A DNA stretch of 64,000 nucleotides from Flavobacteriales bacterium 33_180_T64 (lineage in GTDB: Bacteria; Bacteroidota; Bacteroidia; Flavobacteriales; Flavobacteriaceae), in contig MAAQ01000016.1 of the NCBI GenBank assembly GCA_002162685.1, positions 161,946 to 225,945 of the forward strand, written 5' to 3'. Positions 50,758 to 60,566 of this stretch are shown piece by piece. Below the pieces are notes generated by a model that was not told where the DNA came from, did not search any database, and worked only from the letters and a program-made list of their open reading frames with translations. A program made the translations under genes and the position numbers. The stretch's first letter is position 1; every line of letters begins with the position of its first letter.

Positions 50758-51456
50758 TTGAATAAAAATATAAAATTAAAAGATTTAGGCACTAAAGATT
50801 TCAAAGAGACTTGGGATTACCAAGAGGTTCTTTTTAAAGGAGTTTTGGATACTAAAATAAAGAATAGGCGCGAAGATGCTGGTTTGGAAACAGATAATTA
50901 CTTTTTGTTTGTAGAACATCCTCACGTTTATACTCTAGGAAAAAGTGGCGACCTATCTAATTTGCTTTTGTCTAAGACGCAACTCCAACAAAAAGGAGCT
51001 ACGTTCTATAAAATAAATAGAGGAGGAGATATTACATATCATGGCCCAGGACAAATCGTAGGTTATCCAATTCTTGATTTAGATAATTTCTTTACAGATA
51101 TTCATAAATACCTTCGTTTTTTAGAAGAAGTTATTATTCTTACATTAGCCGAGTATGGTTTGAAAACAGAGCGTAGTCCAGGAGAAACTGGTGTATGGCT
51201 GGATGTAGGCACGCCTTTTGCTCGTAAAATTTGCGCTATGGGAGTTCGTGCCAGCCGATGGGTAACAATGCATGGTTTTGCTTTGAATGTGAATGCCGAT
51301 TTAGGTTACTTTGATAATATTATTCCTTGCGGAATTCGAGGGAAAGCAGTGAGTTCTCTAAATGTTGAATTAGGTATTGAAACTGTAGACGAAAATGAAG
51401 TTAAAGCAAAGTTGCTTAAGCACTTTAAAATCCTTTTTCAAGCCGAGTTTATTTAG
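50758..51456 (+). CDS. lipB: Octanoyltransferase LipB
   Basis: Moves octanoyl from acyl-carrier protein to lipoyl domains, the first step of lipoate synthesis. NRGGDITYHGPGQIVGYPIL and KICAMGVRASRWVTMHGFALNV hold the substrate site and catalytic lysine; PCGIRGKAVSSL holds the catalytic cysteine. The start is TTG at 50758, since no ATG lies before the conserved part. The 232 residues fit. It could serve the E2 protein encoded at 15169. Confidence 0.95.
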   Translation: MNKNIKLKDLGTKDFKETWDYQEVLFKGVLDTKIKNRREDAGLETDNYFLFVEHPHVYTLGKSGDLSNLLLSKTQLQQKGATFYKINRGGDITYHGPGQIVGYPILDLDNFFTDIHKYLRFLEEVIILTLAEYGLKTERSPGETGVWLDVGTPFARKICAMGVRASRWVTMHGFALNVNADLGYFDNIIPCGIRGKAVSSLNVELGIETVDENEVKAKLLKHFKILFQAEFI

Positions 51457-51505
51457 TTTAAGAATCTGATTATTTTTAATTACTTAAAGGAAAAGCGAAT
51501 TGTAA

Positions 51506-52555
51506 CTAACTCTCTTCATTAAAAAAAACTTTATAATAATGCATCTTTTTCTCATCGTCATAACCGCGTTCTAGGTATTCAGCAGAAGCATCAGGTGCAT
51601 CAACATCTAGTTTAATTTGTATGTTGGTGTCTAGTTTTATTTCGGTTTTAATTTTTTGTTTTTGTTTTTTTAAAACGACTTCAGAAACATCAAATTGGTT
51701 TCTGATTACTATATTATGATCACTTTCGTATGTTTTTTTATAATCTTCAAATAATTGAATGGTGTCTTCTTTTTCAAAGACTTCTTCTTTGAAATTTTCA
51801 ACATTTATAATTTCATTTTCTTTAAAAAAATCAACCGTTTTTGCTAAGAAATTACTTTGCTCTTGTCCACCAAATTGAGGTTGCATTACTTCTTTTGAAA
51901 ATTCACGGCACATTTCGATATAATTCTTAGTATGTTGATTCGAGTCATCTGGATATTTTATGTTTAAAAAGCTTTTAATCCAATATTGTGAATCATATTG
52001 ATTGTTATCAACACTTAATACTATCTTACCTTCAGCATCTGCTGCATTAAGAATTAATACGCCTTTATCTACTTTTTTTGTTGCAATTCCCTTTTGAGTT
52101 ATAATATCATAACTGCCATTTTCTAAATACGTTTGAAAGAAATGGGATTTGTTTTCGATTTTAAAAATCCCAATGGCATCGGTTTGATAGTCTTCATATT
52201 GAATATCATGGAATTGGCATACAATTACATCTCCCGTTTTTATTTGTGCAGAATTTGATTGTTCAAATAAATGCATAACAATATGTTTTGATACGTCTAC
52301 AAAATCGGTGTCATCTTTTAATAATTGTGAGGCATAACTATTTATTTCATTTAACTCGACATTGGCATGGTGATTAAATCGATAAGATTCAGCAAGGCTA
52401 GTAAATGGACGTAATAAATAGGGGAGTATTAAATCATAACTTATTTCTTCAAAGTCTATGATTTGCTCAGAGAATGCATTTTTAGTGCTATTAAATTTAT
52501 TTCCTACTTTGTGAAGAATACATTTAGAAATTGAAGCTTTATTGCGTTTAATCAT
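51506..52555 (-). CDS. Nucleoid-associated protein (NdpA/YejK family)
   Basis: A 349-residue protein of the 37-kDa nucleoid-associated family. Typical parts are VMHLFEQSNSAQIKTGDVIVCQF and DAIGIFKIENKSHFFQTY, then the pattern GVLILNAADAEGKIVLSVD. Members bind DNA and are co-purified with the nucleoid; exact role is not settled. The preceding spacer carries a large structured element. Confidence 0.82.
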   Translation of the reverse strand: MIKRNKASISKCILHKVGNKFNSTKNAFSEQIIDFEEISYDLILPYLLRPFTSLAESYRFNHHANVELNEINSYASQLLKDDTDFVDVSKHIVMHLFEQSNSAQIKTGDVIVCQFHDIQYEDYQTDAIGIFKIENKSHFFQTYLENGSYDIITQKGIATKKVDKGVLILNAADAEGKIVLSVDNNQYDSQYWIKSFLNIKYPDDSNQHTKNYIEMCREFSKEVMQPQFGGQEQSNFLAKTVDFFKENEIINVENFKEEVFEKEDTIQLFEDYKKTYESDHNIVIRNQFDVSEVVLKKQKQKIKTEIKLDTNIQIKLDVDAPDASAEYLERGYDDEKKMHYYKVFFNEES

Positions 52556-52601
52556 GATAAAAATTTAGAGTCACAATACTACTAAATTTTAGTCTTAAAA
52601 A

Positions 52602-52680
52602 TAGTAAAACGCCAAAGAAAACTTTGTTGCTTCATTGAAGAATGAAGCAACAATAAACTTGTCTTAAATACGTTTTACTA
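52602..52680. other. Structured three-way-junction-like element
   Basis: tagtaaaacg (52602-52611) pairs perfectly with cgttttacta (52671-52680). Inside are two more hairpins: caaag-aaaa-ctttg, and a perfect 12-bp stem tgttgcttcatt / aatgaagcaaca with loop gaag (52625-52652). An outer stem that closes two inner stems is the layout of a three-way junction. It could be an RNA element in the transcript of the minus-strand genes, a small non-autonomous transposon, or an unusual terminator. No TSD was seen. The rest of the spacer 52556-52754 shows nothing. Confidence 0.5.
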
Positions 52681-52754
52681 CTTGATAAATTCTATCAGAT
52701 GGCTTTATGTTTTTCCCTCTGTTGTAGTAGTATTATATCTCTAGGTTTATTTTT

Positions 52755-55184
52755 CTATTGAATCTCATAAATGATAATAGCATTGTTGTCACCTTTAGTG
52801 ATAACTTCTAGTGCTCTGTCATTGTCTATATTGTCTAATTCTAGTTCAGAATTTGCATATACAGGAAAATTGGAAATTGATTTTGCTTGACTATCAAAAA
52901 GGTAGCCTTTTTTAGATTGTAAATCTGTTACTGTGACATATATTTTATCGTTTATATAAAATATTTTAGGCGCAGTGTAATTTCCAAAATCTAATTCGAT
53001 TGTATTAGATTTAATCGTCAGTTTGTTTTCATTCATAACAACTAAGGTTTTGCTAGTAGTTGCTATTTTGTGTTCGCTATTTGCGTTTAAATTTTTGTGA
53101 CTAACACTTCCATTTTGATTGATTTCTAAAAGCTCTCCATTAGTGTTAGAGGTTGTGAATTTGTTTTTATATAAGTAGATTTCATTTTCGGAAAAACTAA
53201 TCTTTTCTTTAACTTTTATTCTTGTTTTTCCAACACGATCTAGAATTTCTAATTCATTTCCATGAGAAAAAACAATATGATCTTTTCTTCCAATTCTAAA
53301 ATGTTTGGGCTGAGAAGAGAGAACTTTGTTTGTTGATTTGTATTTAAATCCAGTGACAATTTCACCCTTTTTATCATACATTGAAATAGAGGCTCCCTGA
53401 GTAATCAGCAGTCTGTAATTTTTCTTTTTGTCATAATCAAAAACAGACACAGGTTGTGTTATTTCGTTATTGAATTTAAGTGGGAATGGGGCGACATCTT
53501 TTCCGTTTCTATCTAAGACATATAGTTGTTTTGACGTATTGAAGACGAGTTGTAAGCGGCCGTTTTTGTAACTATCAATTTGGTTTATTTTTCCAATAAC
53601 TTTCCCGTCAATTTTCTTCTTCCAGAAAACTTTGCCTTGGTTAGAGACTAAGTATATAGTATTAGTTGCATCCTGGACAATAATATCCATTTGTTTGTTG
53701 GTGTGGTTTTTAACTAATTGAGGAGAGGTGATTAGCTCAGCGTCTAAGGAAATATTTATGTCTTCATTTACAGAATTATTCGTGCCTTTGTTTTTGTAGG
53801 TTTTAAGAACCGCATTAACATGGGCGAAATCTGTTTCGTAGATGTATTGTACGGCAGAAGATTTATAATTAGAAATGTTTAATTTTTTATCGTCAGTAAA
53901 ATTGCTGTTAAGAATACTGTTAACTTCAACTGAATTTGCATAAATTAACATTGAAGCTTCGTCGCTTAAGTGGCGTTTCAAATGCTTATAGGAATCCTTT
54001 TTTGATAAAACAGTGTCGTTTTGAGCGTTTGAGATTATTGATTCTAAAAATGCAATGTCATTAGAGAATATGAAAAAGGTATCTATAGTGATAAAATAGT
54101 TTGCTGTTGCTATTGATATTAATGGCGCTAATGAATTTAAAAAAGGTTTAGCATCATCATTAATGGAGTATATATTTACACCTCTATATTCATTATTTAA
54201 AACTTGATTTATTTCATTAAAAGTTGAAGAAGGATCTATGGATCGTAATATTAATGCGTCGTTATCTTTTGTTTTTATAAAACCAATCTCAACTATGTTT
54301 TGAAAAACAGAGGTTATATTAGTTGAATCTTGAAGCTTGTGTCTTACTAGATTTTGGTTAATTATTTCGTAGTTGTTAAAAGTGATGCTTTTAAAGTGTT
54401 GAATATCTGAAGGGATAATAGTTGCAATCTGGTTTTCCTGTGGAATTGTGTTTTTAAATACATTTATTAGGCTTCCTGTAGAATCTAAGGCTTTCGTGAT
54501 TCCATTGAAAAAGATTGAATTTTGAGAGATGTCACTATCAAGCATTGTGTAATCAGAAAATTTTTGATTTTGTAGCGAAGCATCTGTAAATGCTGTAGGG
54601 CTAGATTTTCCGTTTTTATGGTTGATGAAAATAGAAGTCATTTTTCTGTTATCTGAAGTGTTGTAAATGGCTTCTATTTCAGAATTTTCAGTTTTTTGTA
54701 ATAAAGAATTTTCAGTTTTTTGTAATGTATTTGATATGAAAAGAATGCTATCTGTTATACGGTAGTAAAAACTACTGTTGTTATATAAAAGTTTACTAAT
54801 GTTTTCTTTGGAGCTGAAAGAGGAATCTATTCTTAAACTTGATATAGCATCTAATGTGTTGGTGTTTTTTGAAAAAGGAATTATAAAACTAAAGTCTAAG
54901 CTGTCATTAGTGTTTCTAGATAATGCAATAAGACTTGAATTTTTATTAACGCTAATAAATGGGGTTATTAAAGATTTTAAATTCTCAATTTGAGAATAAT
55001 TATCAAGTTCTTTAATTAATTGATTGTTTTTTAATCCGTTTTCTAAACCTTCTGAAGAATTTATTTTGATGAGTATTTCAGTATCCTCTGGGACAAGTGA
55101 AATTAGATTTAATGTTTTGGGTTTAGAATTTTCGCAATTAAATAATAAGGTAAAACAGAAAAAGACGAGCCAGATTTTTTTCAT
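52755..55184 (-). CDS. Large lipoprotein of unknown function with C-terminal propeller-like part
   Basis: An 809-residue lipoprotein (lipobox FTLLFNCENS). The N-terminal part (about 30-480) shows helix/strand repeats around LVPEDTEILIKINSSEGLENGL and resembles DUF3352-type proteins. The C-terminal 330 residues have repeated short strands (NTIYLVSNQGKVFWKKKIDGK, QLYVLDRNGKDVAPFPLKFN) like a beta-propeller. An 8-residue tandem repeat (LQKTENSL) sits near residue 155. Function unknown. It lies 27 bases after rnhB, with its own -7 box. Confidence 0.78.
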   Translation of the reverse strand: MKKIWLVFFCFTLLFNCENSKPKTLNLISLVPEDTEILIKINSSEGLENGLKNNQLIKELDNYSQIENLKSLITPFISVNKNSSLIALSRNTNDSLDFSFIIPFSKNTNTLDAISSLRIDSSFSSKENISKLLYNNSSFYYRITDSILFISNTLQKTENSLLQKTENSEIEAIYNTSDNRKMTSIFINHKNGKSSPTAFTDASLQNQKFSDYTMLDSDISQNSIFFNGITKALDSTGSLINVFKNTIPQENQIATIIPSDIQHFKSITFNNYEIINQNLVRHKLQDSTNITSVFQNIVEIGFIKTKDNDALILRSIDPSSTFNEINQVLNNEYRGVNIYSINDDAKPFLNSLAPLISIATANYFITIDTFFIFSNDIAFLESIISNAQNDTVLSKKDSYKHLKRHLSDEASMLIYANSVEVNSILNSNFTDDKKLNISNYKSSAVQYIYETDFAHVNAVLKTYKNKGTNNSVNEDINISLDAELITSPQLVKNHTNKQMDIIVQDATNTIYLVSNQGKVFWKKKIDGKVIGKINQIDSYKNGRLQLVFNTSKQLYVLDRNGKDVAPFPLKFNNEITQPVSVFDYDKKKNYRLLITQGASISMYDKKGEIVTGFKYKSTNKVLSSQPKHFRIGRKDHIVFSHGNELEILDRVGKTRIKVKEKISFSENEIYLYKNKFTTSNTNGELLEINQNGSVSHKNLNANSEHKIATTSKTLVVMNENKLTIKSNTIELDFGNYTAPKIFYINDKIYVTVTDLQSKKGYLFDSQAKSISNFPVYANSELELDNIDNDRALEVITKGDNNAIIIYEIQ
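54682..54727 (-). repeat. 24-bp in-frame tandem duplication
   Basis: gaattttcagttttttgtaa and four more bases are repeated at once in the lipoprotein gene, 54682-54705 and 54706-54727, giving LQKTENS twice in the protein. It keeps the frame. Confidence 0.7.
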
Positions 55185-55198
55185 TTATAAGGTTTTTA

Positions 55199-55206
55199 CA
55201 AATATA
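55199..55206 (-). promoter_or_regulatory. -7 promoter box for the large lipoprotein gene
   Basis: On the minus strand this reads TATATTTG, a full match, 14 bases before the ATG of the lipoprotein gene and just after the rnhB stop codon. Confidence 0.55.
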
Positions 55207-55211
55207 GAAAG

Positions 55212-55814
55212 TTACAGTTCTAATTTTAATTGTTCTGGTAATAATCTAAAAGATTTTCGATGGTATTTTGTGATACCATATTTTCTAATGGCCTCACGAT
55301 GTTCTTTAGTTGGATAGCCTTTATTTTGTTTCCAGTTATACATAGGGAATTCTTCATGAATACGTTCCATATATTTATCTCTATGTGTTTTGGCTAGAAC
55401 AGATGCTGCTGCAATAGATAGGTATTTACTGTCACCTTTGATAATAGTTTCAAAAGGAATATTCTCATAAGGTTTAAATCTGTTTCCATCAACAATTATA
55501 AATTCGGGAGTTTTTTTTAACTGACTAATAGATTTGTGCATTGCTAAAATTGAAGCGTTCAAAATATTGATAATATCAATGTCATTAGGGAAAATGTGAT
55601 AATAAGATTGTGCTACGGCTTCGTGTTCTATTATAGGTTTAAGGTGTTCTCTTTTCTTTTCTGAAAGTAACTTCGAATCATTTAAGATTGAGTTTTTGAA
55701 AGAAAGGGGTAGAATAACTGCTGCAGCGGTTACTGGACCTGCCAAGCAACCTCTTCCAGCTTCGTCAGTACCACATTCTAATTTTAAATTTGAAAAAGAA
55801 GATTTAAGTCTCAA
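55212..55814 (-). CDS. rnhB: Ribonuclease HII
   Basis: Cuts the RNA strand of RNA-DNA hybrids and removes single ribonucleotides. The motif [15 protein letters not shown] starts near residue 14 and holds the first catalytic acids. VDGNRF and [15 protein letters not shown] are the other family blocks. The 200-residue length is normal. The start is TTG at 55814; no ATG precedes the motif in frame. A -7 box stands upstream. Confidence 0.95.
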   Translation of the reverse strand: MRLKSSFSNLKLECGTDEAGRGCLAGPVTAAAVILPLSFKNSILNDSKLLSEKKREHLKPIIEHEAVAQSYYHIFPNDIDIINILNASILAMHKSISQLKKTPEFIIVDGNRFKPYENIPFETIIKGDSKYLSIAAASVLAKTHRDKYMERIHEEFPMYNWKQNKGYPTKEHREAIRKYGITKYHRKSFRLLPEQLKLEL

Positions 55815-55830
55815 GATGTTAAAGTTTGGA

Positions 55831-55838
55831 CAAAGTTA
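55831..55838 (-). promoter_or_regulatory. -7 promoter box of rnhB
   Basis: On the minus strand this reads TAACTTTG, a full match, 16 bases before the TTG start. It supports that start. Confidence 0.55.
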
Positions 55839-56017
55839 AAATTTTAACGCAACCTATTTAGTGTTTATGTATCTAATTACTAGTAATCATAAGGTTTTAC
55901 GTGCATAAAACCGATTAATACTTTTTAATTACTTGTTAACATTTTTTTAGTATAAATACTTGTTTATTTAATATATTATTAAGATGTTTGCGCTAGACTA
56001 ACTCAAATAATTGTTTT

Positions 56018-59000
56018 ATGAAATTAAAGTTAACATGGTTAATGACGCTTTTTATGGCGTTTGTGATGCAACTCTCTTTCGCACAAGAGAAAACGGTCAC
56101 AGGAACAGTTACAACTGCAGATGATGGATTACCATTGCCTGGAGCATCCGTAATTGTAAAAGGAACTACACGAGGTGTTCAAACAGATTTTGATGGTAAT
56201 TACTCTATCAAAGCAACTGTTGGAGAAACTTTAGTGTTTTCTTATGTAGGTATGAAAGATACCGAAAGTTTAGTTGGTGCTAGTAATAGTATTAACGTAG
56301 CTATGCAAGCCGACAACGCGTTGGAAGAAGTTGTAATTCAAGCTTACAGAACTTCAACAGCCGCGAAATCAAATATTGCTGTTACAACAATTACCTCCAA
56401 AACGGTTGAAGGTAGACCAAATGCATCTTTTGCCCAAACTTTACAGGGTCAGGTTGCAGGTCTTAACATTACAACAGGTAATGGCCAGCCAGGTGGAGAT
56501 AGTGTTATTAATTTAAGAGGTGTATCTTCTTTATCTGGTAATACAGAGCCATTATTTATTATTGATGGTGTTCCAGTAGATGAAGATAACTTTAGAAGTT
56601 TGAATCCAAATGACATTGAATCTTTATCAGTATTAAAGGATGCGGGTGCAACAGCTATTTATGGAAATAGAGGTGCAAACGGTGTTGTCCTTATTAAAAC
56701 AAGAAGAGGTTCATACAATTCTGGTTTGAAAATAAACTATACTGGTACTACTTCGTTCTCAACATTACAGAATCATGATTATGATTTAATGAATTCAAGA
56801 GAACAGTTACAATTAGAACAGGATTTTGGATCTGGATTTGGAGCTACGCTTTCAGATGCTGAATTAGCACTTCGTGCTAGCCAAACAAATACAGATTGGT
56901 TAGATGTGTTCTTTGGAACAGGTCTTACGCAGAGTCATACACTTAACTTAACTTCAGGTGGTGAGAATATTAACTCATTTACTTCTTTTGGATTTACAGA
57001 TCAAGAAGGTATCTTGAAGAAAGCAAGTTCACTTAAGCGTTTTAACTTCAGAAGTAATCTTAATGGTAAATCAAGTAACGGGAAATTTAACTACGGAACT
57101 TCATTTACATTTAACTACTCTGAATCTAATGAGCCAAACAGTATTGGTTCTGGAGCGATTAACAGAAACTTCGTTTTAGGAGCAAATCAATCAGTTCCTT
57201 ATATTTCACCTGCATCTTATGTGCCAGGTGGTGGAGGTAACATTCCAGTAGTATTTGCTAATACACCATTATTCTTATTAGATAGAAGAGATACGTATAC
57301 AAGACGTGAAGATGAAATTAAGATTATTGCAAATGTAAATGCAAGTTATGCACTTACAGATAACTTAACATTCAGAACATCATTTGGTGGAGATTTTACA
57401 GACGAACAATTGTTACGTGTTGAATCACCAATCTCATTTAATGCACAGTTATTTGCTGCTACAGGTGATAATACACCAGGTTTTTCTGATCAAGATTCAA
57501 GACGATCAGTAGCACTTAACTTCAATAACTCATTAACGTGGAGTAAAGTATTTGCAGAAAAGCACTCTTTAGAGGTGTCTTTATTTACAGAATACTTTAA
57601 AGCTCACAGACGTAGTTTTGGATTTAGACAACAAGGTTTCAGTTTAGCAACTTTCTTTCCTGGAGATGGTGCTGCATTTGTTAATGATAATGCAAATGAT
57701 GATAATTACGTAGATACTGGTAGAGCAACAATTAGAAATGCTGGTTTATTCTCTTACTTTGGATTTGCAGATTATGATTATGATTCTAAATATGGATTCT
57801 CAGCGACATTACGTCGTGATGCATCTTACCGTTTCGCAGCGTCGAATCGTTGGGGTACATTCTGGTCTGTAGCAGGACGTTGGAATATTTCTAACGAAGC
57901 GTTTATGGAAGATTCTATCTTTAATCAATTAAAATTAAGAGCATCTTATGGTACTACAGGTAACCAAAGAATTGTTGCTGTTGGTGGACAATTTGCATAT
58001 TTTGCTGCAGCTGATTTAACTCAGGATTTCTTCAATACTGGAGGACAGTACGGAGGAGCAAATGGTTTAAGTGCAGGTCAAATTGGAAACAATGATCTTA
58101 AATGGGAAACTATTATACAATCTAACATTGGTTTAGATTTCGCTCTTATTGATAATAGATTAAGAGGTAGTTTTGATGTATATCAAAGAAATACTGAAGA
58201 TCTATTTATTCAAACGCCAATCGCACCATCTTTAAATGGAGGTGTAACTGCATTAGCTGCTAACGTTGGTGAATTAAAGAATAGTGGATTTGATGTAGAA
58301 TTACATTATGATGTATTCAAATCAAAAGATGAAGATGGTTTCAATTTAAGTCTTAATGTAGTAGGTAACTACAACAAGCAAGAAATTATTAGCTTAGGAG
58401 AAGGAGGAGATCAACCTTTTATTAGAAGAGTAGGTGGTGTTATTGGAGAAATTTATGCTGCACCATATGTAGGTGTTAATCCAGCTAACGGTAACTTATT
58501 ATTCTTAGATATTGATGGTAACTTAACTGAAGATATTGATACAAATGACCAAAGAGCAACAGGAAAGAATATCTTCCCTGATTATCAAGGTAGTTTTGGA
58601 TTTGAAGCAGATTATAAGAACTTCTTTTTAACAACACAGTTTAACTATACTATTGGAGTAGATCGTTTTGATTTTGATTTACAAGGATTCTTAGATCCAA
58701 CTGCAATTGGACAGTTTAGACACTCAAGAGATATCTTAAGAGCTTGGTCACAACCAGGTGATATTACTGATATCCCATCATTAAATGCAACTAATGCTAG
58801 TGATGAAGGTTTGTCTGATAGACTTGTTAGAGATTCTGATTATTTAAGATTACGTTTTATCCAGTTTGGATATAATGTTCCAAAGAAAATTTTAGATAAA
58901 ATTGGTTTCTCATCACTTAGAGCTTATGTAAGTGGAGAAAACTTAGTAACATGGAGTAAGTGGAGAGGATTTGATGCTGAAGCATTAGGTGCTGCTCAAA

Positions 59001-59053
59001 ACGGTTACCCAACACCAAAGACGTATTCTATAGGTATTGAATTCGGATTTTAA
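56018..59053 (+). CDS. SusC/RagA-family TonB-dependent outer-membrane transporter
   Basis: A 1011-residue outer-membrane transporter that imports large nutrients with its SusD partner. Signal sequence LMTLFMAFVMQLSFAQ. A carboxypeptidase-like domain covers residues 24-105 (TVTGTVTTADDGLPLPGASVIVKGTTRGVQTDFDGNYSI). The plug domain has the SusC mark (FAQTLQGQVAGLNITTGNGQPGGDS, then LFIIDGVPVDEDNF). A beta-barrel fills the rest. A weak -7 box (GATGTTTG, 55983-55990) is upstream. Substrate class is not known: no polysaccharide or protein-degrading enzyme lies nearby. Confidence 0.94.
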   Translation: MKLKLTWLMTLFMAFVMQLSFAQEKTVTGTVTTADDGLPLPGASVIVKGTTRGVQTDFDGNYSIKATVGETLVFSYVGMKDTESLVGASNSINVAMQADNALEEVVIQAYRTSTAAKSNIAVTTITSKTVEGRPNASFAQTLQGQVAGLNITTGNGQPGGDSVINLRGVSSLSGNTEPLFIIDGVPVDEDNFRSLNPNDIESLSVLKDAGATAIYGNRGANGVVLIKTRRGSYNSGLKINYTGTTSFSTLQNHDYDLMNSREQLQLEQDFGSGFGATLSDAELALRASQTNTDWLDVFFGTGLTQSHTLNLTSGGENINSFTSFGFTDQEGILKKASSLKRFNFRSNLNGKSSNGKFNYGTSFTFNYSESNEPNSIGSGAINRNFVLGANQSVPYISPASYVPGGGGNIPVVFANTPLFLLDRRDTYTRREDEIKIIANVNASYALTDNLTFRTSFGGDFTDEQLLRVESPISFNAQLFAATGDNTPGFSDQDSRRSVALNFNNSLTWSKVFAEKHSLEVSLFTEYFKAHRRSFGFRQQGFSLATFFPGDGAAFVNDNANDDNYVDTGRATIRNAGLFSYFGFADYDYDSKYGFSATLRRDASYRFAASNRWGTFWSVAGRWNISNEAFMEDSIFNQLKLRASYGTTGNQRIVAVGGQFAYFAAADLTQDFFNTGGQYGGANGLSAGQIGNNDLKWETIIQSNIGLDFALIDNRLRGSFDVYQRNTEDLFIQTPIAPSLNGGVTALAANVGELKNSGFDVELHYDVFKSKDEDGFNLSLNVVGNYNKQEIISLGEGGDQPFIRRVGGVIGEIYAAPYVGVNPANGNLLFLDIDGNLTEDIDTNDQRATGKNIFPDYQGSFGFEADYKNFFLTTQFNYTIGVDRFDFDLQGFLDPTAIGQFRHSRDILRAWSQPGDITDIPSLNATNASDEGLSDRLVRDSDYLRLRFIQFGYNVPKKILDKIGFSSLRAYVSGENLVTWSKWRGFDAEALGAAQNGYPTPKTYSIGIEFGF

Positions 59054-59071
59054 TAAAAAAAACAAATTAAT

Positions 59072-60547
59072 ATGAGAAATATATATAAATTATTATGTGT
59101 TTGTTTGGTCTTCACTGTAGTGTCGTGTAACGATGCGATTGAAATAGATCAACCAGGACGATTAAGTGCAGACAACGCATTTCAAACAGTTGCTGACTTA
59201 AGAGGTGGTTTGCTAGGAGCTTATAACTTCCTAGATACTACTAGTGACATGGGGTATACGGCTGCCTTTACAGATGAGTCGTTTAGAGGACGTGATAATG
59301 GAGGACAAAACTCTAATACACAAAACTTTAATATTAATACTAATAGTGGATATGCTTTTAATATCTGGTCTGGAAATTATGGCGCAATTGGTATGGCTAA
59401 CAGAATTATTGCTGCTGCAGAAGGTATTGATAGAGCTGAAGATCCAACTGAGTATGATAACATATTAGGTCAATCTTATGCAATTAGAGCGTTTTCACAC
59501 TTTAAGATCTTAACGTATTTTTCTACAGACTATACAAATGATGCTGCATTAGCAGGACTGTTATTAACAGAGCCTACTGCAGATATTTTTGCAAGTGTTG
59601 CGAGATCTACTAACGGAGAATTTTATGATCAAATTAGTGCTGATTTAACAGCTGCATCAAATTTGATAACTGTTGATGAAGGTTTTACTTTCATGGGACA
59701 AGATTTCATTACAGCTTTAAGAGCTAGAATGGCAGCATATAGAGGTCAGTATTCTTTAGCAGATGGATTTGCATCTAGTTTATTAGCTAATTATCCAATT
59801 GCTAACCAAGCGCAATTCTTTGCAATGTACGATGATACAGATTTTACGGAAGTTATCTTTAGCTTAGAAAGAGCTAGAAATGATTCTTATGATGGTCAAG
59901 GTACTGCTGGTGGCGGATGGGCAGGAAGCTTATTTGCTTTTATTGATGCTACTGCAGGAGGAGGACCTTTCATGGAAATTAGTCGTTCTACTTTCAATAT
60001 GATGAATGGTACTACAGATATTCGTTTACCAAGATCTGTGAATTTAACTGAATCTTTAATTGATCCAGGATATGCTACAAATGACAACTTCTTAAATGAT
60101 GATGTATTATTAGTATTTAAATATCCAGGTTCAAATGGTCAGCCATTAATGAATGATTTAAAAGAATTCAGATCTGCAGAGATGTTACTTATTAGAGCTG
60201 AGGCTGCGGCTGATGCAAATCAATTAGGAAATGCAGCTACATTTGTTAAGCAATTAAGAGATGCTAGATTTGGTTCAGCACAACCACTACCTGTTTACAC
60301 AGATCAAACAGAAGCATTTGGAGATATCTTAGATGAAAGACGTTTAGAGTTTTTATTTGAAGGTCACAGATGGGTTGATTTAAAACGTTTAGGAGATAGA
60401 GGTAATAGAGCTATTGATAGAGATGATAAAGAATGTTCTATATTATCTGGTTGTTCATTACCAAGCAATGATTTCAGATTCACATTACCAATTCCTTTAT
60501 CTGAAACTTCTGCAAATACATCAGCAGAACAAAATCCAGGCTACTAA
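59072..60547 (+). CDS. SusD/RagB-family outer-membrane lipoprotein
   Basis: Surface lipoprotein that binds nutrients and caps the SusC transporter. The lipobox is FTVVSCND. TPR-like helices (SADNAFQTVADLRGGLLGAYNFL, IRAFSHFKILTYF) and the C-terminal signature (DERRLEFLFEGHRWVDLKRLG) are typical. Length 491. It starts 18 bases after the susC gene, as expected for a pair. Confidence 0.93.
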   Translation: MRNIYKLLCVCLVFTVVSCNDAIEIDQPGRLSADNAFQTVADLRGGLLGAYNFLDTTSDMGYTAAFTDESFRGRDNGGQNSNTQNFNINTNSGYAFNIWSGNYGAIGMANRIIAAAEGIDRAEDPTEYDNILGQSYAIRAFSHFKILTYFSTDYTNDAALAGLLLTEPTADIFASVARSTNGEFYDQISADLTAASNLITVDEGFTFMGQDFITALRARMAAYRGQYSLADGFASSLLANYPIANQAQFFAMYDDTDFTEVIFSLERARNDSYDGQGTAGGGWAGSLFAFIDATAGGGPFMEISRSTFNMMNGTTDIRLPRSVNLTESLIDPGYATNDNFLNDDVLLVFKYPGSNGQPLMNDLKEFRSAEMLLIRAEAAADANQLGNAATFVKQLRDARFGSAQPLPVYTDQTEAFGDILDERRLEFLFEGHRWVDLKRLGDRGNRAIDRDDKECSILSGCSLPSNDFRFTLPIPLSETSANTSAEQNPGY

Positions 60548-60566
60548 TAATTAAAAATAATATATT

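Noticed and set aside
52602..52680. CRISPR-like or attC-like site
   Set aside because: There is no repeat array and no integrase or gene cassette nearby; kept only as a structured element of unknown type.
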